From the NCBI GenBank assembly GCA_944372565.1, contig CALVZR010000218.1, forward strand, positions 1 to 9,274: a DNA stretch of 9,274 nucleotides. The letters run 5' to 3'. Under the pieces are notes generated by a model that did no database searches, was not told the DNA's origin, and was given only the letters and a program-made list of their open reading frames with translations. The DNA comes from an uncultured Clostridia bacterium. Its GTDB lineage: Bacteria; Bacillota; Clostridia; Christensenellales; Borkfalkiaceae. Positions within the stretch are counted from its first letter, which is position 1. Each line of letters starts with the position of its first letter. A program made the translations under genes and the position numbers. Shown one piece after another: positions 1-6,267 of the stretch.

Positions 1-1423
1 CGGGATCGATGACTTCCATCGCCGCGGCGTCCGTTTTGTCGAGATCTTCTTCCTTTCCCGAAAGACAGCACCAGCGGAAGGGGCCGTATCCGTAATCGAA
101 GAGCATTGGCCCCATAAGGTCCTCCACGTAGGAGGGAAAAACAAAACCTTCGCTCGTATCGACGCCGTTTTTCGCGATGTCCTTCGCGCCCGCGTCGAAC
201 ACCGCCTTCATAAAGGAATTGCCGTAATCGAAAAAGTACGTGCCGCGCGCGGCGAGCTGCCGAATAAGCCGGTAGTGTTTTATCAAAGAGGCGTCTACGA
301 GTTTCCGGAAGGTTTCCCTGTCCTCCGCGAGCAGGCGGGTGCGCTCTTCAAAACTCACGCCCTGCGGGCAGTAACCGCCGTCGTAGGGCACGTGGCAGCT
401 CGTCTGGTCGGATAAAAGGTCGATATGCACCTTGTTTTCCGCGGCGTATTCGAGCAGGTCCACCACGTTTCCGCAGTAGGCGATCGATTCGCTCCGCTTT
501 TCCGCCCGCGCCTTTTCCGCCAGCGAAAACGCCTCCGCCGCGCTGTACGTTACGAGGTGCACCCAGCCTTGCTTTCTGCGCGTTTCGATGCGGGAAATAT
601 CCACTTCCGCCACCACGGCGACCGCGTGCGCGATCTCCGCCGCCTTGGGCTGCGCGCCGCTCATGCCGCCCAGCCCCGAAGTGACGAACAGCTTTCCCGC
701 GAGATCGCCGTTTTCGGGAACGCCGAGCACCTTGCGCCCCGCGTTGAGCAGGGTGTTGAACGTGCCGTGCACGATGCCCTGCGGCCCGATATACATCCAG
801 CCGCCCGCCGTCATCTGCCCGTAGTTGCTCACTCCCGTCGCCGCCGCTTTCGCCCAGGTTTCGGGGTCGTCGAACATCCCCACCATCAGCCCGTTGGTGA
901 TGATCACCCGCGGCGAAGTTTTCTGCGAGGCGAACAGCCCCGCGGGGTGCCCGCTCGCCATCACGAGCGTCTGCGTATCGGTGAGTTCTTCGAGGTACCG
1001 GCAGATAAGGCGGTACTGCATCCAGTTCTGGCACACCTGCCCCGTTTCCCCGTACGTTACGAGTTCGTACGGATAGAGCGCCACCTCGAAATCGAGGTTG
1101 TTATCGATCATCACGCGGAAAGCCCTGCCTTCCGTGCACTTCCCCTTATATTCGCCTATAGGCCTGCCGTATATGCGCCCGCGCGGGCGGAAACGGTAGC
1201 CGTATATCCTGCCCCGCTCTTCGAGTTCGGCGGCAAATTCGGGCGCCACCGCCTCGTGCCATTCTTCGGGAATGTAGCGCAAAGCGTTTTTCAGCGCCAG
1301 CTTTTTCTGCGCCGCGCTCAGATTTGCCACGCGTTTGGGCGCGCGGCGGATGCCTTCGGCAAATTCCGGATATGCGGGAAGTTTTCCCCCGTCCCCCATC
1401 ACTTCTTTTAAGTCGATCTTCAT
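1..1423 (-). CDS. hutU: Urocanate hydratase (urocanase), C-terminus cut by the window edge
   Basis: Cytosolic second enzyme of histidine breakdown: it adds water to urocanate to give 4-imidazolone-5-propionate, using a tightly bound NAD+ as electrophile. The frame opens with MKIDLKEVMGDGG at 1423 and stays open to the left edge, giving 474 visible residues. Family signatures read directly: YGQMTAGGWMYIGPQG near residues 201-216, the glycine-rich TSGLGGMSGAQPKAA near 250, YCGNVVDLLEY, SDQTSCHVPYDGGYCPQG, and YVEDLMGPMLFDYGYGPFRW near 433-452. The YVEDLMG...GPFRW form and the length point to the long urocanase type (about 670 residues, as in animals and many Clostridia/Bacteroidota), so roughly 200 residues are probably missing. 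In the short Pseudomonas type a cysteine sits before the GxGPFRW segment; here that place is Asp443, which appears normal for long forms. The start is one base after the hutH stop, with GGAG seven bases upstream, so the pair is co-transcribed and probably translationally coupled. Identity is very secure. Confidence 0.95.
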   Translation of the reverse strand, partial: MKIDLKEVMGDGGKLPAYPEFAEGIRRAPKRVANLSAAQKKLALKNALRYIPEEWHEAVAPEFAAELEERGRIYGYRFRPRGRIYGRPIGEYKGKCTEGRAFRVMIDNNLDFEVALYPYELVTYGETGQVCQNWMQYRLICRYLEELTDTQTLVMASGHPAGLFASQKTSPRVIITNGLMVGMFDDPETWAKAAATGVSNYGQMTAGGWMYIGPQGIVHGTFNTLLNAGRKVLGVPENGDLAGKLFVTSGLGGMSGAQPKAAEIAHAVAVVAEVDISRIETRRKQGWVHLVTYSAAEAFSLAEKARAEKRSESIAYCGNVVDLLEYAAENKVHIDLLSDQTSCHVPYDGGYCPQGVSFEERTRLLAEDRETFRKLVDASLIKHYRLIRQLAARGTYFFDYGNSFMKAVFDAGAKDIAKNGVDTSEGFVFPSYVEDLMGPMLFDYGYGPFRWCCLSGKEEDLDKTDAAAMEVIDP

Positions 1424-1424
1424 C

Positions 1425-2954
1425 TCAAAACTCCATTTTCCCCGCGGCCGCCTCCACCGCTTCGAGCAGAGAGCCGTTTATAATCAGTTCTTCCGAACGG
1501 TTGATGTCTTCGTACAGCGGGCGGTCCTCCGTGAGGAAGGGAACGACCTTGCGCACGCAGTCGTAAGCCGCCTGCGTGCCCGCGCCCAGCCCCTTGTTCC
1601 CCCTGAGGTCGATGGCCTGGCAGGCGCACATCAGTTCTATGGCGAGCACGCGCCGCGCGTTTTCCAGAATTTCGCGCGCCTTCCGCGCCGCGATGGTGCC
1701 CATGGAAACGTGGTCTTCCTGGTTGGCGCTCGACGGGATGGAATCCACGCTCGCGGGGTGGGACAGCACCTTGTTTTCCGAAACGAGCGCCGCAGCGGTG
1801 TACTGCACGATCATAAAGCCGCTGTTCACCCCGCCGTGCTCCACCAAAAATGAGGGCAGCCCCGAAAGCGAGGAATTGACCATGCGCTCGATCCTGCGCT
1901 CGGATATATCCGCGATCTCCGCGAGCGCGATGCCGAGAAAATCGAAGGCGAGCGCCACGGGCTGGCCGTGGAAATTTCCGCCCGAAACGGCCTCCTCGGT
2001 ATCGGAAAAGATCACGGGGTTGTCGGTAACCGAATTGATTTCGATATCCACCTTGCTCTTCACGAAGTTCACCGCGTCCTTGCTCGCGCCGTGCACCTGC
2101 GGGGTGCAGCGCAGCGAATAGGCGTCCTGCACGCGGATCTCGCCCTGCCGCGTGACGTTGCGGCTGCCCTTCAAAAGCGCCGCCACCAGCCGCGCGGAAT
2201 CGATCTGCCCCTTGTGCGGGCGGATGCCGTGCATGCGTTCGTCCAGCGCGTCCGTAATGCCGTTCTGCGCCTCGAAACTCATCGCCGCCGCAATATCCGC
2301 CACTTTCAGAAGGTCGAGCGCGTCGTACACGGCGAGCGCGCCGACGGCCGTCATAAACTGCGTGCCGTTGATGAGCGCAAGCCCCTCTTTCTGGGTGAGT
2401 TCCACCGTGGGAATGCCCGCCTTTTCCATCGCCTCCGCGCCCGGATAGACCTTGCCGCAAAACTTCGCCTGCCCCAGACCCAGAAGGGGAAGCACCATAT
2501 GCGCCAGGGGAACGAGATCTCCGCTCGCGCCCAGCGAACCCTTTTCGGGAACGACGGGGGTTACCCCGCGATTGAGCATGGCGATTAAAGCGTTCACCGT
2601 TTCGGGGCGCACGCCCGAATAGCCGTTCGCGAAGTTGTTCACGCGCAGCAGCATGGCGGCGCGCACCACCTCGTCCTTAAAAAAATCTCCCGCGCCGACG
2701 GCGTGGGAGACGATCAGATTTTTCTGCAAACTGTTGGTAAACTTTTTTTCGATAAACGTTTCGCTGAACTTCCCGAACCCGGTCGTCACGCCGTAAACCA
2801 CTCTGGACTCGTCCACCAACTTATCCACCACCCGCCTGGATCTTATGATGTTTTTCTCTGCAAGCGGAGAAAGCGAAACCTTTGCACCCTGCCTCGCCAC
2901 GTTGATGATTTGCTGTAAAGTGATCTCGTTTCCGGTCAACACGACCTCCACCAT
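1425..2954 (-). CDS. hutH: Histidine ammonia-lyase (histidase)
   Basis: First, committed step of histidine degradation: non-oxidative removal of ammonia from L-histidine to give trans-urocanate, in the cytosol, normally as a homotetramer. The chosen product is 509 residues, the usual family length. The Ala143-Ser144-Gly145 triad in GSLGASGDLVPLAHM cyclises by itself into the MIO electrophile. Other family marks are Tyr54 in YGVTTGFGKFSE, SHAVG around His84, QDAYSLRCTPQVHG, TDNPVIF, and SSANQEDHVSMG, which carries the conserved glutamate. The start is MVEVVLTGNEITLQQ at 2954 because it matches the family N-terminus and has a strong AGGAGGGG ribosome binding site. The frame stays open upstream to 3281, but that part is basic, low complexity and overlaps promoter signals, so it is not coding. 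hutU follows after one base. Transcription probably starts at the promoter at 3092-3120, with the further leader elements described separately. Confidence 0.97.
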   Translation of the reverse strand: MVEVVLTGNEITLQQIINVARQGAKVSLSPLAEKNIIRSRRVVDKLVDESRVVYGVTTGFGKFSETFIEKKFTNSLQKNLIVSHAVGAGDFFKDEVVRAAMLLRVNNFANGYSGVRPETVNALIAMLNRGVTPVVPEKGSLGASGDLVPLAHMVLPLLGLGQAKFCGKVYPGAEAMEKAGIPTVELTQKEGLALINGTQFMTAVGALAVYDALDLLKVADIAAAMSFEAQNGITDALDERMHGIRPHKGQIDSARLVAALLKGSRNVTRQGEIRVQDAYSLRCTPQVHGASKDAVNFVKSKVDIEINSVTDNPVIFSDTEEAVSGGNFHGQPVALAFDFLGIALAEIADISERRIERMVNSSLSGLPSFLVEHGGVNSGFMIVQYTAAALVSENKVLSHPASVDSIPSSANQEDHVSMGTIAARKAREILENARRVLAIELMCACQAIDLRGNKGLGAGTQAAYDCVRKVVPFLTEDRPLYEDINRSEELIINGSLLEAVEAAAGKMEF

Positions 2955-2958
2955 GGTT

Positions 2959-2966
2959 CCCCTCCT
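2959..2966 (-). promoter_or_regulatory. Ribosome binding site that fixes the hutH start
   Basis: On the minus strand AGGAGGGG lies four bases before the ATG at 2954. It settles the start in favour of the 509-residue product over the upstream in-frame GTG at 3281. Confidence 0.85.
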
Positions 2967-3002
2967 TCCGCCTCCGGACGGACGATCTGCCGAAAATACG
3001 GG

Positions 3003-3042
3003 TTTTTGCGGTAAAACCGCAAAAAAAGGAACGTTCCTTTTT
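3003..3042 (-). promoter_or_regulatory. Two overlapping inverted repeats in the hut leader
   Basis: Downstream of the proximal hut promoter the transcribed leader holds a perfect 20-bp palindrome (3023-3042, core GGAACGTTCC with A5/T5 flanks) and then a 10-bp inverted repeat (3003-3025, arms TTTTTGCGGT/ACCGCAAAAA in plus orientation, three-base loop). In the minus-strand RNA the first hairpin is followed by seven U residues; the second hairpin uses those same U residues in its stem. The two shapes therefore exclude each other, as in a terminator/antiterminator pair. The first hairpin is A/U-rich with a weak GGA/UCC core, so it may instead be a DNA operator. The repeats are seen directly; the role is inferred. 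Confidence 0.5.
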
Positions 3043-3091
3043 CCCGACTGCGACCTCCTTCGCCGATTAGTCCGAGCTAACGATTTTTTAT

Positions 3092-3120
3092 ATTGTATCA
3101 TAAATTTCCCCTCTTGTAAA
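3092..3120 (-). promoter_or_regulatory. Proximal sigma-A promoter of the hutHU operon
   Basis: Minus strand: -35 TTTACA (3115-3120), spacer of exactly 17 bases, -10 TACAAT (3092-3097). The expected start near 3085 gives a leader of about 130 nt before hutH. Confidence 0.75.
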
Positions 3121-3170
3121 TACCAAAAGTGAAAACTTTTCCTTTTTTTTCGAAATTTTTCTGTTTTGCA

Positions 3171-3223
3171 CAAAAAGAGCGCCGCTCTTTTCCGCAATCC
3201 GTCCTGCGGAAAAGAGGCAGCGC
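3171..3223 (-). terminator. Strong intrinsic terminator ahead of the hut promoter
   Basis: On the minus strand a long hairpin pairs 3205-3223 with 3179-3196: twelve perfect pairs (CTCTTTTCCGCA with its complement), a small bulge, then GCGC/GCGC. It is closed by an 8-base loop and followed by TCTTTTTG. It lies about 220 bases after the aldo/keto reductase stop and about 25 bases after the predicted start of a distal promoter (3253-3281). It may end the reductase transcript, act as an attenuator of the distal promoter, or end a small RNA. A compact alternative hairpin (AAAAGAGC, three-base loop, GCTCTTTT; 3173-3191) would break the long stem and absorb part of the T tract. Confidence 0.75.
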
Positions 3224-3252
3224 CTTTGATGCCTTTTCCTTTTTTTCTTCTT

Positions 3253-3281
3253 ATTATACGGCGGCGGGCGGGAAAAGTCAA
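3253..3281 (-). promoter_or_regulatory. Distal sigma-A promoter upstream of the terminator
   Basis: Minus strand: -35 TTGACT (3276-3281), 17-base spacer, -10 TATAAT (3253-3258). The match is better than that of the proximal hut promoter. Predicted start near 3246; transcription would meet the terminator at 3171-3223 almost at once, giving an RNA of about 75 nt unless there is read-through into hutH. Confidence 0.65.
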
Positions 3282-3282
3282 C

Positions 3283-3320
3283 CGCTTATCCTTTCCTTTC
3301 GCTTATGGAATCTATAAGCG
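3283..3320 (-). promoter_or_regulatory. Three copies of CGCTTAT next to the distal promoter; possible operator
   Basis: In plus-strand reading CGCTTAT occurs at 3283-3289 and 3300-3306 (17 bases apart) and inverted as ATAAGCG at 3314-3320. The last two form a 7-bp inverted repeat with a 7-base centre. The array abuts the -35 box at 3276-3281, where an activator would sit. The rest of the 3321-3447 stretch, between here and the reductase stop, shows only AT-rich sequence and an imperfect palindrome around 3391-3427, with no gene. Regulator unknown. Confidence 0.4.
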
Positions 3321-3447
3321 GCGGTTTTTTTCTCCGAAAAACCCGCGCCTTTTTACTCATTCGTCGTTTATGCGACAAAGTTTTTATTGTGTCGATTATC
3401 GTCGGATTTTTCGGACGATTACGCGACCGTTTTGCGAATATTGTCGA

Positions 3448-4482
3448 TTATTTATCCGAATCGAGGCAGATCTTGTCGATTCGGGAAAGTTCTTCGGCGG
3501 AAAAGCGCGTATCGAGCGAAAGGTTTTCTTTAATCTGCGAAGAACGGGACGCGCCGATGATCACGCTGGAAATCACATCTTCCTTCATCACCCAGGAAAG
3601 CGCCATCTGCGCGAGCGTCTGTCCGCGGCGCGCGGCGATTTCGCGCAGCGCCGCGATTTTCTTCGCCGTGGTTTCGCCGAGCGCGCTCTTTTTCAAGAAC
3701 GCGCCGCGGCCCATGCGGCTGTCTTCCGGAATCCCCTGCGCATAGCGGTCGGTAAGCAGCCCCTGTTCTAGCGGAGAATAGATCGTGAGCCCCACCCCTG
3801 CCTCTTTCGCCGCGGCGAGCAGCCCGTCCGTTTCGATGCTCCTGTCCAGCATGGAATAGCGCACCTGATCGAGCACGACGGGCACCCGCAGTTCGGTAAG
3901 GAGATTCACCGCGGCGCGCATGCCCTCGGAAAAATAATTGGAAATGCCGATATAGAGTGCCTTGCCGCTGTCCACGATGCGTTTGAGCGCGAGGCAGGTT
4001 TCTTCGAGCGGCGTTTCGGCGTCGGCGCGGTGGTGATAGAAAATATCCACGTAGTCCAACCCTAAATTTTTCAGGCTGCGGTCCAAACTCGCGATGAGGT
4101 ATTTGCGGCTGCCGCCGTCGCCGTAAGGGCCGTCCCATCCGTAAAAGCCGGCTTTGGTGGTGATCACCATCTCGTCGCGGTAAGAGGCGAGGTCGTTTTT
4201 GAGGATGCTGCCGAAATTGCATTCCGCGCTCCACGGTTCGGGGCCGTAGTTGTTTGCGATATCGAACACGGTAATTCCCGCGTCGAAGGCGGTGAACACC
4301 ATGTCGCGCATATTTTCGTAGCGATCCACCGAGCCGAAATTGTGCCACAGCCCGAAAGAGATTTCCGAAAGTTTCAGCCCGCTCGCGCCCGCTTTGCGAT
4401 AGCGCACGCCGTGATAGCGGTTTTTATCCGGTTTATAGTTTTTGTTCTTTTCCGAAAGAGCTTTTATCTGTTCCGCGTCCAT
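3448..4482 (-). CDS. yghZ: Aldo/keto reductase, YghZ/L-glyceraldehyde 3-phosphate reductase type
   Basis: NADPH-dependent cytosolic carbonyl reductase with a TIM-barrel fold. The best-known relative, E. coli YghZ (Gpr, AKR14), reduces L-glyceraldehyde 3-phosphate and methylglyoxal, a detoxifying role. The product is 344 residues, close to the 346 of YghZ, and follows it through LKLSEISFGLWHNFG, FDIANNYGPEPWSAECNFG, ITTKAGF, GPYGDGGSRKYLIASLD, LDYVDIFYHHR and SSVIIGASR. The catalytic tetrad is visible as Asp74, Tyr79, Lys110 and His151. The start MDAEQIKALSEKN at 4482 has GAGGGA just upstream and its own promoter with a very short leader; a longer in-frame start at 4632 would lie upstream of that promoter and is rejected. 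It is a single-gene unit divergent from the membrane-protein operon. No clear terminator lies directly after the stop; the next is at 3171-3223. The exact substrate cannot be read from sequence. Confidence 0.92.
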   Translation of the reverse strand: MDAEQIKALSEKNKNYKPDKNRYHGVRYRKAGASGLKLSEISFGLWHNFGSVDRYENMRDMVFTAFDAGITVFDIANNYGPEPWSAECNFGSILKNDLASYRDEMVITTKAGFYGWDGPYGDGGSRKYLIASLDRSLKNLGLDYVDIFYHHRADAETPLEETCLALKRIVDSGKALYIGISNYFSEGMRAAVNLLTELRVPVVLDQVRYSMLDRSIETDGLLAAAKEAGVGLTIYSPLEQGLLTDRYAQGIPEDSRMGRGAFLKKSALGETTAKKIAALREIAARRGQTLAQMALSWVMKEDVISSVIIGASRSSQIKENLSLDTRFSAEELSRIDKICLDSDK

Positions 4483-4504
4483 GTTTATCCCTCTTTTTCT
4501 TTTT

Positions 4505-4533
4505 ATTATAAGGCATATTGCGCTTTTTGTAAA
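4505..4533 (-). promoter_or_regulatory. Promoter of the aldo/keto reductase gene
   Basis: Minus strand: -35 TTTACA (4528-4533), 17-base spacer, -10 TATAAT (4505-4510). The expected start near 4498 leaves a leader of only about 15 nt that contains the GAGGGA ribosome binding site. Confidence 0.75.
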
Positions 4534-4554
4534 TCTTTTTTCGTCCGCCGTCCG

Positions 4555-4605
4555 TTTTTTTGCGCAACGGAAGGCGCCCTTTTCCCTGTACGGGACGCAA
4601 AAAAA
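4555..4605. repeat. Inverted repeat between two divergent promoters
   Basis: Arms TTTTTTTGCG (4555-4564) and CGCAAAAAAA (4596-4605) enclose 31 bases. The right arm ends just before the -35 box of the rightward promoter (4611) and the A tract could serve as an UP element. The left arm lies about 20 bases upstream of the leftward -35 box. It could be a shared operator or a bidirectional transcription block. No function is proven. Confidence 0.4.
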
Positions 4606-4610
4606 ATTTA

Positions 4611-4639
4611 TTGACAAACCGCACTGCATCATTTATAAT
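4611..4639 (+). promoter_or_regulatory. Perfect-consensus sigma-A promoter of the three-gene membrane operon
   Basis: TTGACA (4611-4616), 17-base spacer, TATAAT (4634-4639), preceded by an A8 tract and TTTA. The predicted start near 4646 gives a leader of about 38 nt ending in a GAGGAGGTG ribosome binding site. By sequence it is the strongest promoter in the window. Confidence 0.85.
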
Positions 4640-4683
4640 AAAAATATAACTAACTGCAAATCTTTCTTGCTGAGGAGGTGCCT

Positions 4684-5118
4684 ATGCAAAGATCACGCGT
4701 TTCCGCGCTTGAAAACGTGTCGGTCCGGTTTTTTCTCGTGCGGCTCGGGAAGATCTTCTTCAACCTTTCCGCTCTGTTCCTCGTGCTGTCTTTCTGCGGC
4801 GTTCTGTCCTTTTTCGCAATTGCGTTTCTGTTTTTGATCGGGATTTTCGTCACCATTATCACGCTCGGAACGGTATTTTCTTTTGCGCCGGATTTTTGGA
4901 ACAATCTTCTCTCCGGCACGGCTTTTTTCGCGGACGTCACAAATTTTTTCGTACAATATCGGTTTGTTTTTACCGGCGTTTCGGTTGCCGCGGCAGTTGC
5001 GGCGATCGTTCTGCTTTCTCTTGACCGACGGGAAAAACACGCTGCGCGAACGGTATTCGCGGCGATCTTCATCGTGTTGTCGCTGATCGGCGCTTTTGTC
5101 GCGGGAGGACTTTCATGA
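4684..5118 (+). CDS. Small integral membrane protein, four predicted helices, unknown function
   Basis: Product of 144 residues, not recognised as a named family. A short basic N-terminus (MQRSRVSALENVSVRFFLVRLGK) leads into two closely spaced hydrophobic helices (about 24-44 and 46-66), a loop rich in Phe and Asn (67-91), a third helix (93-113), a charged turn DRREKHAAR (114-122), and a last helix (122-142). The first charged segment and the DRREKHAAR turn suggest both ends and the central turn face the cytoplasm (positive-inside rule). The ATG at 4684 is chosen over a GTG two codons upstream because that GTG lies inside the AGGAGGTG ribosome binding site. It is the first gene of the operon, and its stop overlaps the next start in an ATGA, which implies translational coupling and joint function. 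By shape it could be a helper or scaffold for the next two products. No function is assigned. Confidence 0.8.
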   Translation: MQRSRVSALENVSVRFFLVRLGKIFFNLSALFLVLSFCGVLSFFAIAFLFLIGIFVTIITLGTVFSFAPDFWNNLLSGTAFFADVTNFFVQYRFVFTGVSVAAAVAAIVLLSLDRREKHAARTVFAAIFIVLSLIGAFVAGGLS

Positions 5119-5621
5119 AAGAGATACGATTCAAAATCACGGGACTTCCCGCCCAAAGCAGCCCCGCTTTGACGGCGGACGGAACGCCCGTGCGGCTGAA
5201 AAGAAAAGGTTACGGCTTATACGACGGGTGTTTCCGGACCGAAAAAGAAGTTGCCGAGATCGCCCTTTCCGCGCGCCCCGAACTCAGCGGGAGAATGTGG
5301 TGGCTGACCGCGCTTATTACCTTTCTTTTGAGCGTTTTCGGGATTTTCGAGCCGCCGTACGGAAAAAAATGTTTTGCGGCGGATCTCGGAATGCTCCTGC
5401 CGCTGAAAGAGGATAACGAAATCGAACTCGCTTTCCGCGCCCCTTCGGAGAACGGCAGGGCGGCAGACGTTTTTGCCCCGAACGGATATACGGAAACCGA
5501 AAACATCTGTTTTACCGATAAAAAGGCAAAACGGCGGCGCAGGATCGTTTTCGCCGTAAAAGTGCTTTCCTGGCTGTGCATCGCCTTTGCGGCGGTATGT
5601 TTGACAGCAAAAGGAGTTTAA
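5115..5621 (+). CDS. Membrane protein with soluble N-terminal part and two helices, unknown function
   Basis: Product of 168 residues, not recognised. Residues 1-58 look like a small beta-rich domain (MKEIRFKITGLP, LTADGTPVRLKRKGYGLY, EVAEIALSARPEL). A first hydrophobic helix follows (62-79, starting MWWLTALITFLL), then a polar stretch (80-141) ending in the very basic KKAKRRRR, and a second helix (144-163). By the positive-inside rule the 80-141 segment faces the cytoplasm. The stretch KEDNEIELAFRAP resembles another beta strand, so residues 1-58 and 98-135 might together form a sheet beside the membrane. The start overlaps the preceding stop (ATGA) with GGGAGGA upstream, and the next gene starts seven bases after the stop. 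No catalytic motif was found. A shared complex with both neighbours is inferred from the tight operon. Confidence 0.8.
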   Translation: MKEIRFKITGLPAQSSPALTADGTPVRLKRKGYGLYDGCFRTEKEVAEIALSARPELSGRMWWLTALITFLLSVFGIFEPPYGKKCFAADLGMLLPLKEDNEIELAFRAPSENGRAADVFAPNGYTETENICFTDKKAKRRRRIVFAVKVLSWLCIAFAAVCLTAKGV

Positions 5622-5628
5622 AGGGAAA

Positions 5629-6111
5629 ATGAAGGTTTTTATCAAAAATAAAATCATGTCGTGGGGAAACGGCTCTTCCGTTACGGACGAAACGGGGAAA
5701 ACCGTTTTCGAGGTGAAAGGCAAAGTATTCAGCATCACACGGAAAAAATTTCTGTGCGATGCGGAGGGAAACAGGCTGTTTACCGTCCGCAACAGATGGC
5801 TCAACCTGTTTATCCACAAGGCGTTTATTTACGATAAGGACAAGAAAAAGATTGCCGCGGTGAAAAACAAATTATTTACCGCGCGGCAGGAATATTACGT
5901 GCTCGGCTGTAAGGACGATATCAAAATCGACGGAAAATTCTTCTCCTATACTGCAAATATTTTGAAAAACGGAGAGATCGCGGGAACGATACGCCGGCAG
6001 ATCACGTTGGTTGCGGACGCATTCGAGCTGGAAGCAAACGAAGAAGATCTCGCGTTTTTCGTTTCGCTCGTCATCGCGATAGACAATATCTGCGACAAAA
6101 AACACCGTTGA
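5629..6111 (+). CDS. LURP-one-related / Tubby C2-like protein (YxjI type)
   Basis: Product of 160 residues that reads as a LURP-one-related (LOR) domain from end to end. It begins MKVFIKNKIMSWGNGSSVTDETGK, with the typical short strands each ending in a D-x-x-G-x turn (VTDETGKTVFEVKGK, LCDAEGNRLFTVRNR, IYDKDKKKIAAVKNK), then ILKNGEIAGTIRRQ. It closes with the hydrophobic helix LAFFVSLVIAIDNICD (141-156), which in Tubby-like folds runs through the 12-strand barrel. Tubby domains in animals bind phosphoinositides; bacterial LOR proteins have no settled role. It is the third and last gene of the operon, followed by an intrinsic terminator. No signal peptide or membrane anchor is visible, so it is probably cytoplasmic and may dock on the two membrane proteins encoded upstream (inference). 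Two possible Shine-Dalgarno stretches exist (AAGGAG at 5611-5616 and AAGGGA at 5621-5626). Confidence 0.82.
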   Translation: MKVFIKNKIMSWGNGSSVTDETGKTVFEVKGKVFSITRKKFLCDAEGNRLFTVRNRWLNLFIHKAFIYDKDKKKIAAVKNKLFTARQEYYVLGCKDDIKIDGKFFSYTANILKNGEIAGTIRRQITLVADAFELEANEEDLAFFVSLVIAIDNICDKKHR

Positions 6112-6160
6112 ATTGAACAAAAGGGCTTTTTGCGTTTTTTTACGCGCTCACGCATTGTAA

Positions 6161-6191
6161 TGGCGGCAAGACGGCTGCCGCCGTGCCGCCA
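6161..6191. repeat. GC-rich hairpin downstream of the LOR operon
   Basis: Outer arms TGGCGGCA (6161-6168) and TGCCGCCA (6184-6191), inner stem CGGC/GCCG with loop TGCC and a three-base bulge: twelve pairs in 31 bases. It has no T tract on either side, so it is not a complete intrinsic terminator. It may stabilise the 3' end of the operon mRNA. Confidence 0.5.
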
Positions 6192-6206
6192 AACGTTCAC
6201 AAATAT

Positions 6207-6267
6207 AAAAACAATCCGAACGCTCGCCGGCTGAATTCGGTTTCGGCTTCGGATTTGTTTTTTATTT
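6207..6267 (+). terminator. Intrinsic terminator of the three-gene operon
   Basis: AACAATCCGAA (6210-6220) pairs with TTCGGATTTGTT (6248-6259) with one bulged base; the interior can pair further (GCCG...CGGC). The 3' side runs straight into TTTGTTTTTTATTT. It lies about 95 bases after the LOR gene stop and before the next promoter, and so separates the two units. Confidence 0.7.

Noticed and set aside
86..104. Apparent loss of the active-site cysteine of urocanase (Asp443 before YGYGPFRW).
   Set aside because: The cysteine belongs to the short Pseudomonas-type enzymes; long-form urocanases appear to lack it at this place, so it is likely normal for the subfamily.
425..1411. Long plus-strand open frame of 328 residues opposite hutU.
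   Set aside because: It is a shadow of GC-rich hutU codons, rich in Arg, His, Ala and Pro with no recognisable motif, and the opposite strand encodes a clear urocanase.
2955..3281. N-terminal extension of hutH to an in-frame GTG at 3281 (618-residue product).
   Set aside because: The extension is basic and low in complexity, overlaps two promoters and a terminator, and is absent from the histidase family; the ATG at 2954 has a strong ribosome binding site and the family N-terminus.
3391..3427. Imperfect palindrome (GTCG...ATCGTC/GACGAT...CGAC) after the reductase stop, considered as its terminator.
   Set aside because: The stem has several mismatches and no T tract follows on the minus strand.
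4483..4632. N-terminal extension of the aldo/keto reductase to an in-frame start at 4632.
   Set aside because: It would begin upstream of the gene's own promoter (4505-4533); the 344-residue form matches the YghZ length and has its own ribosome binding site.
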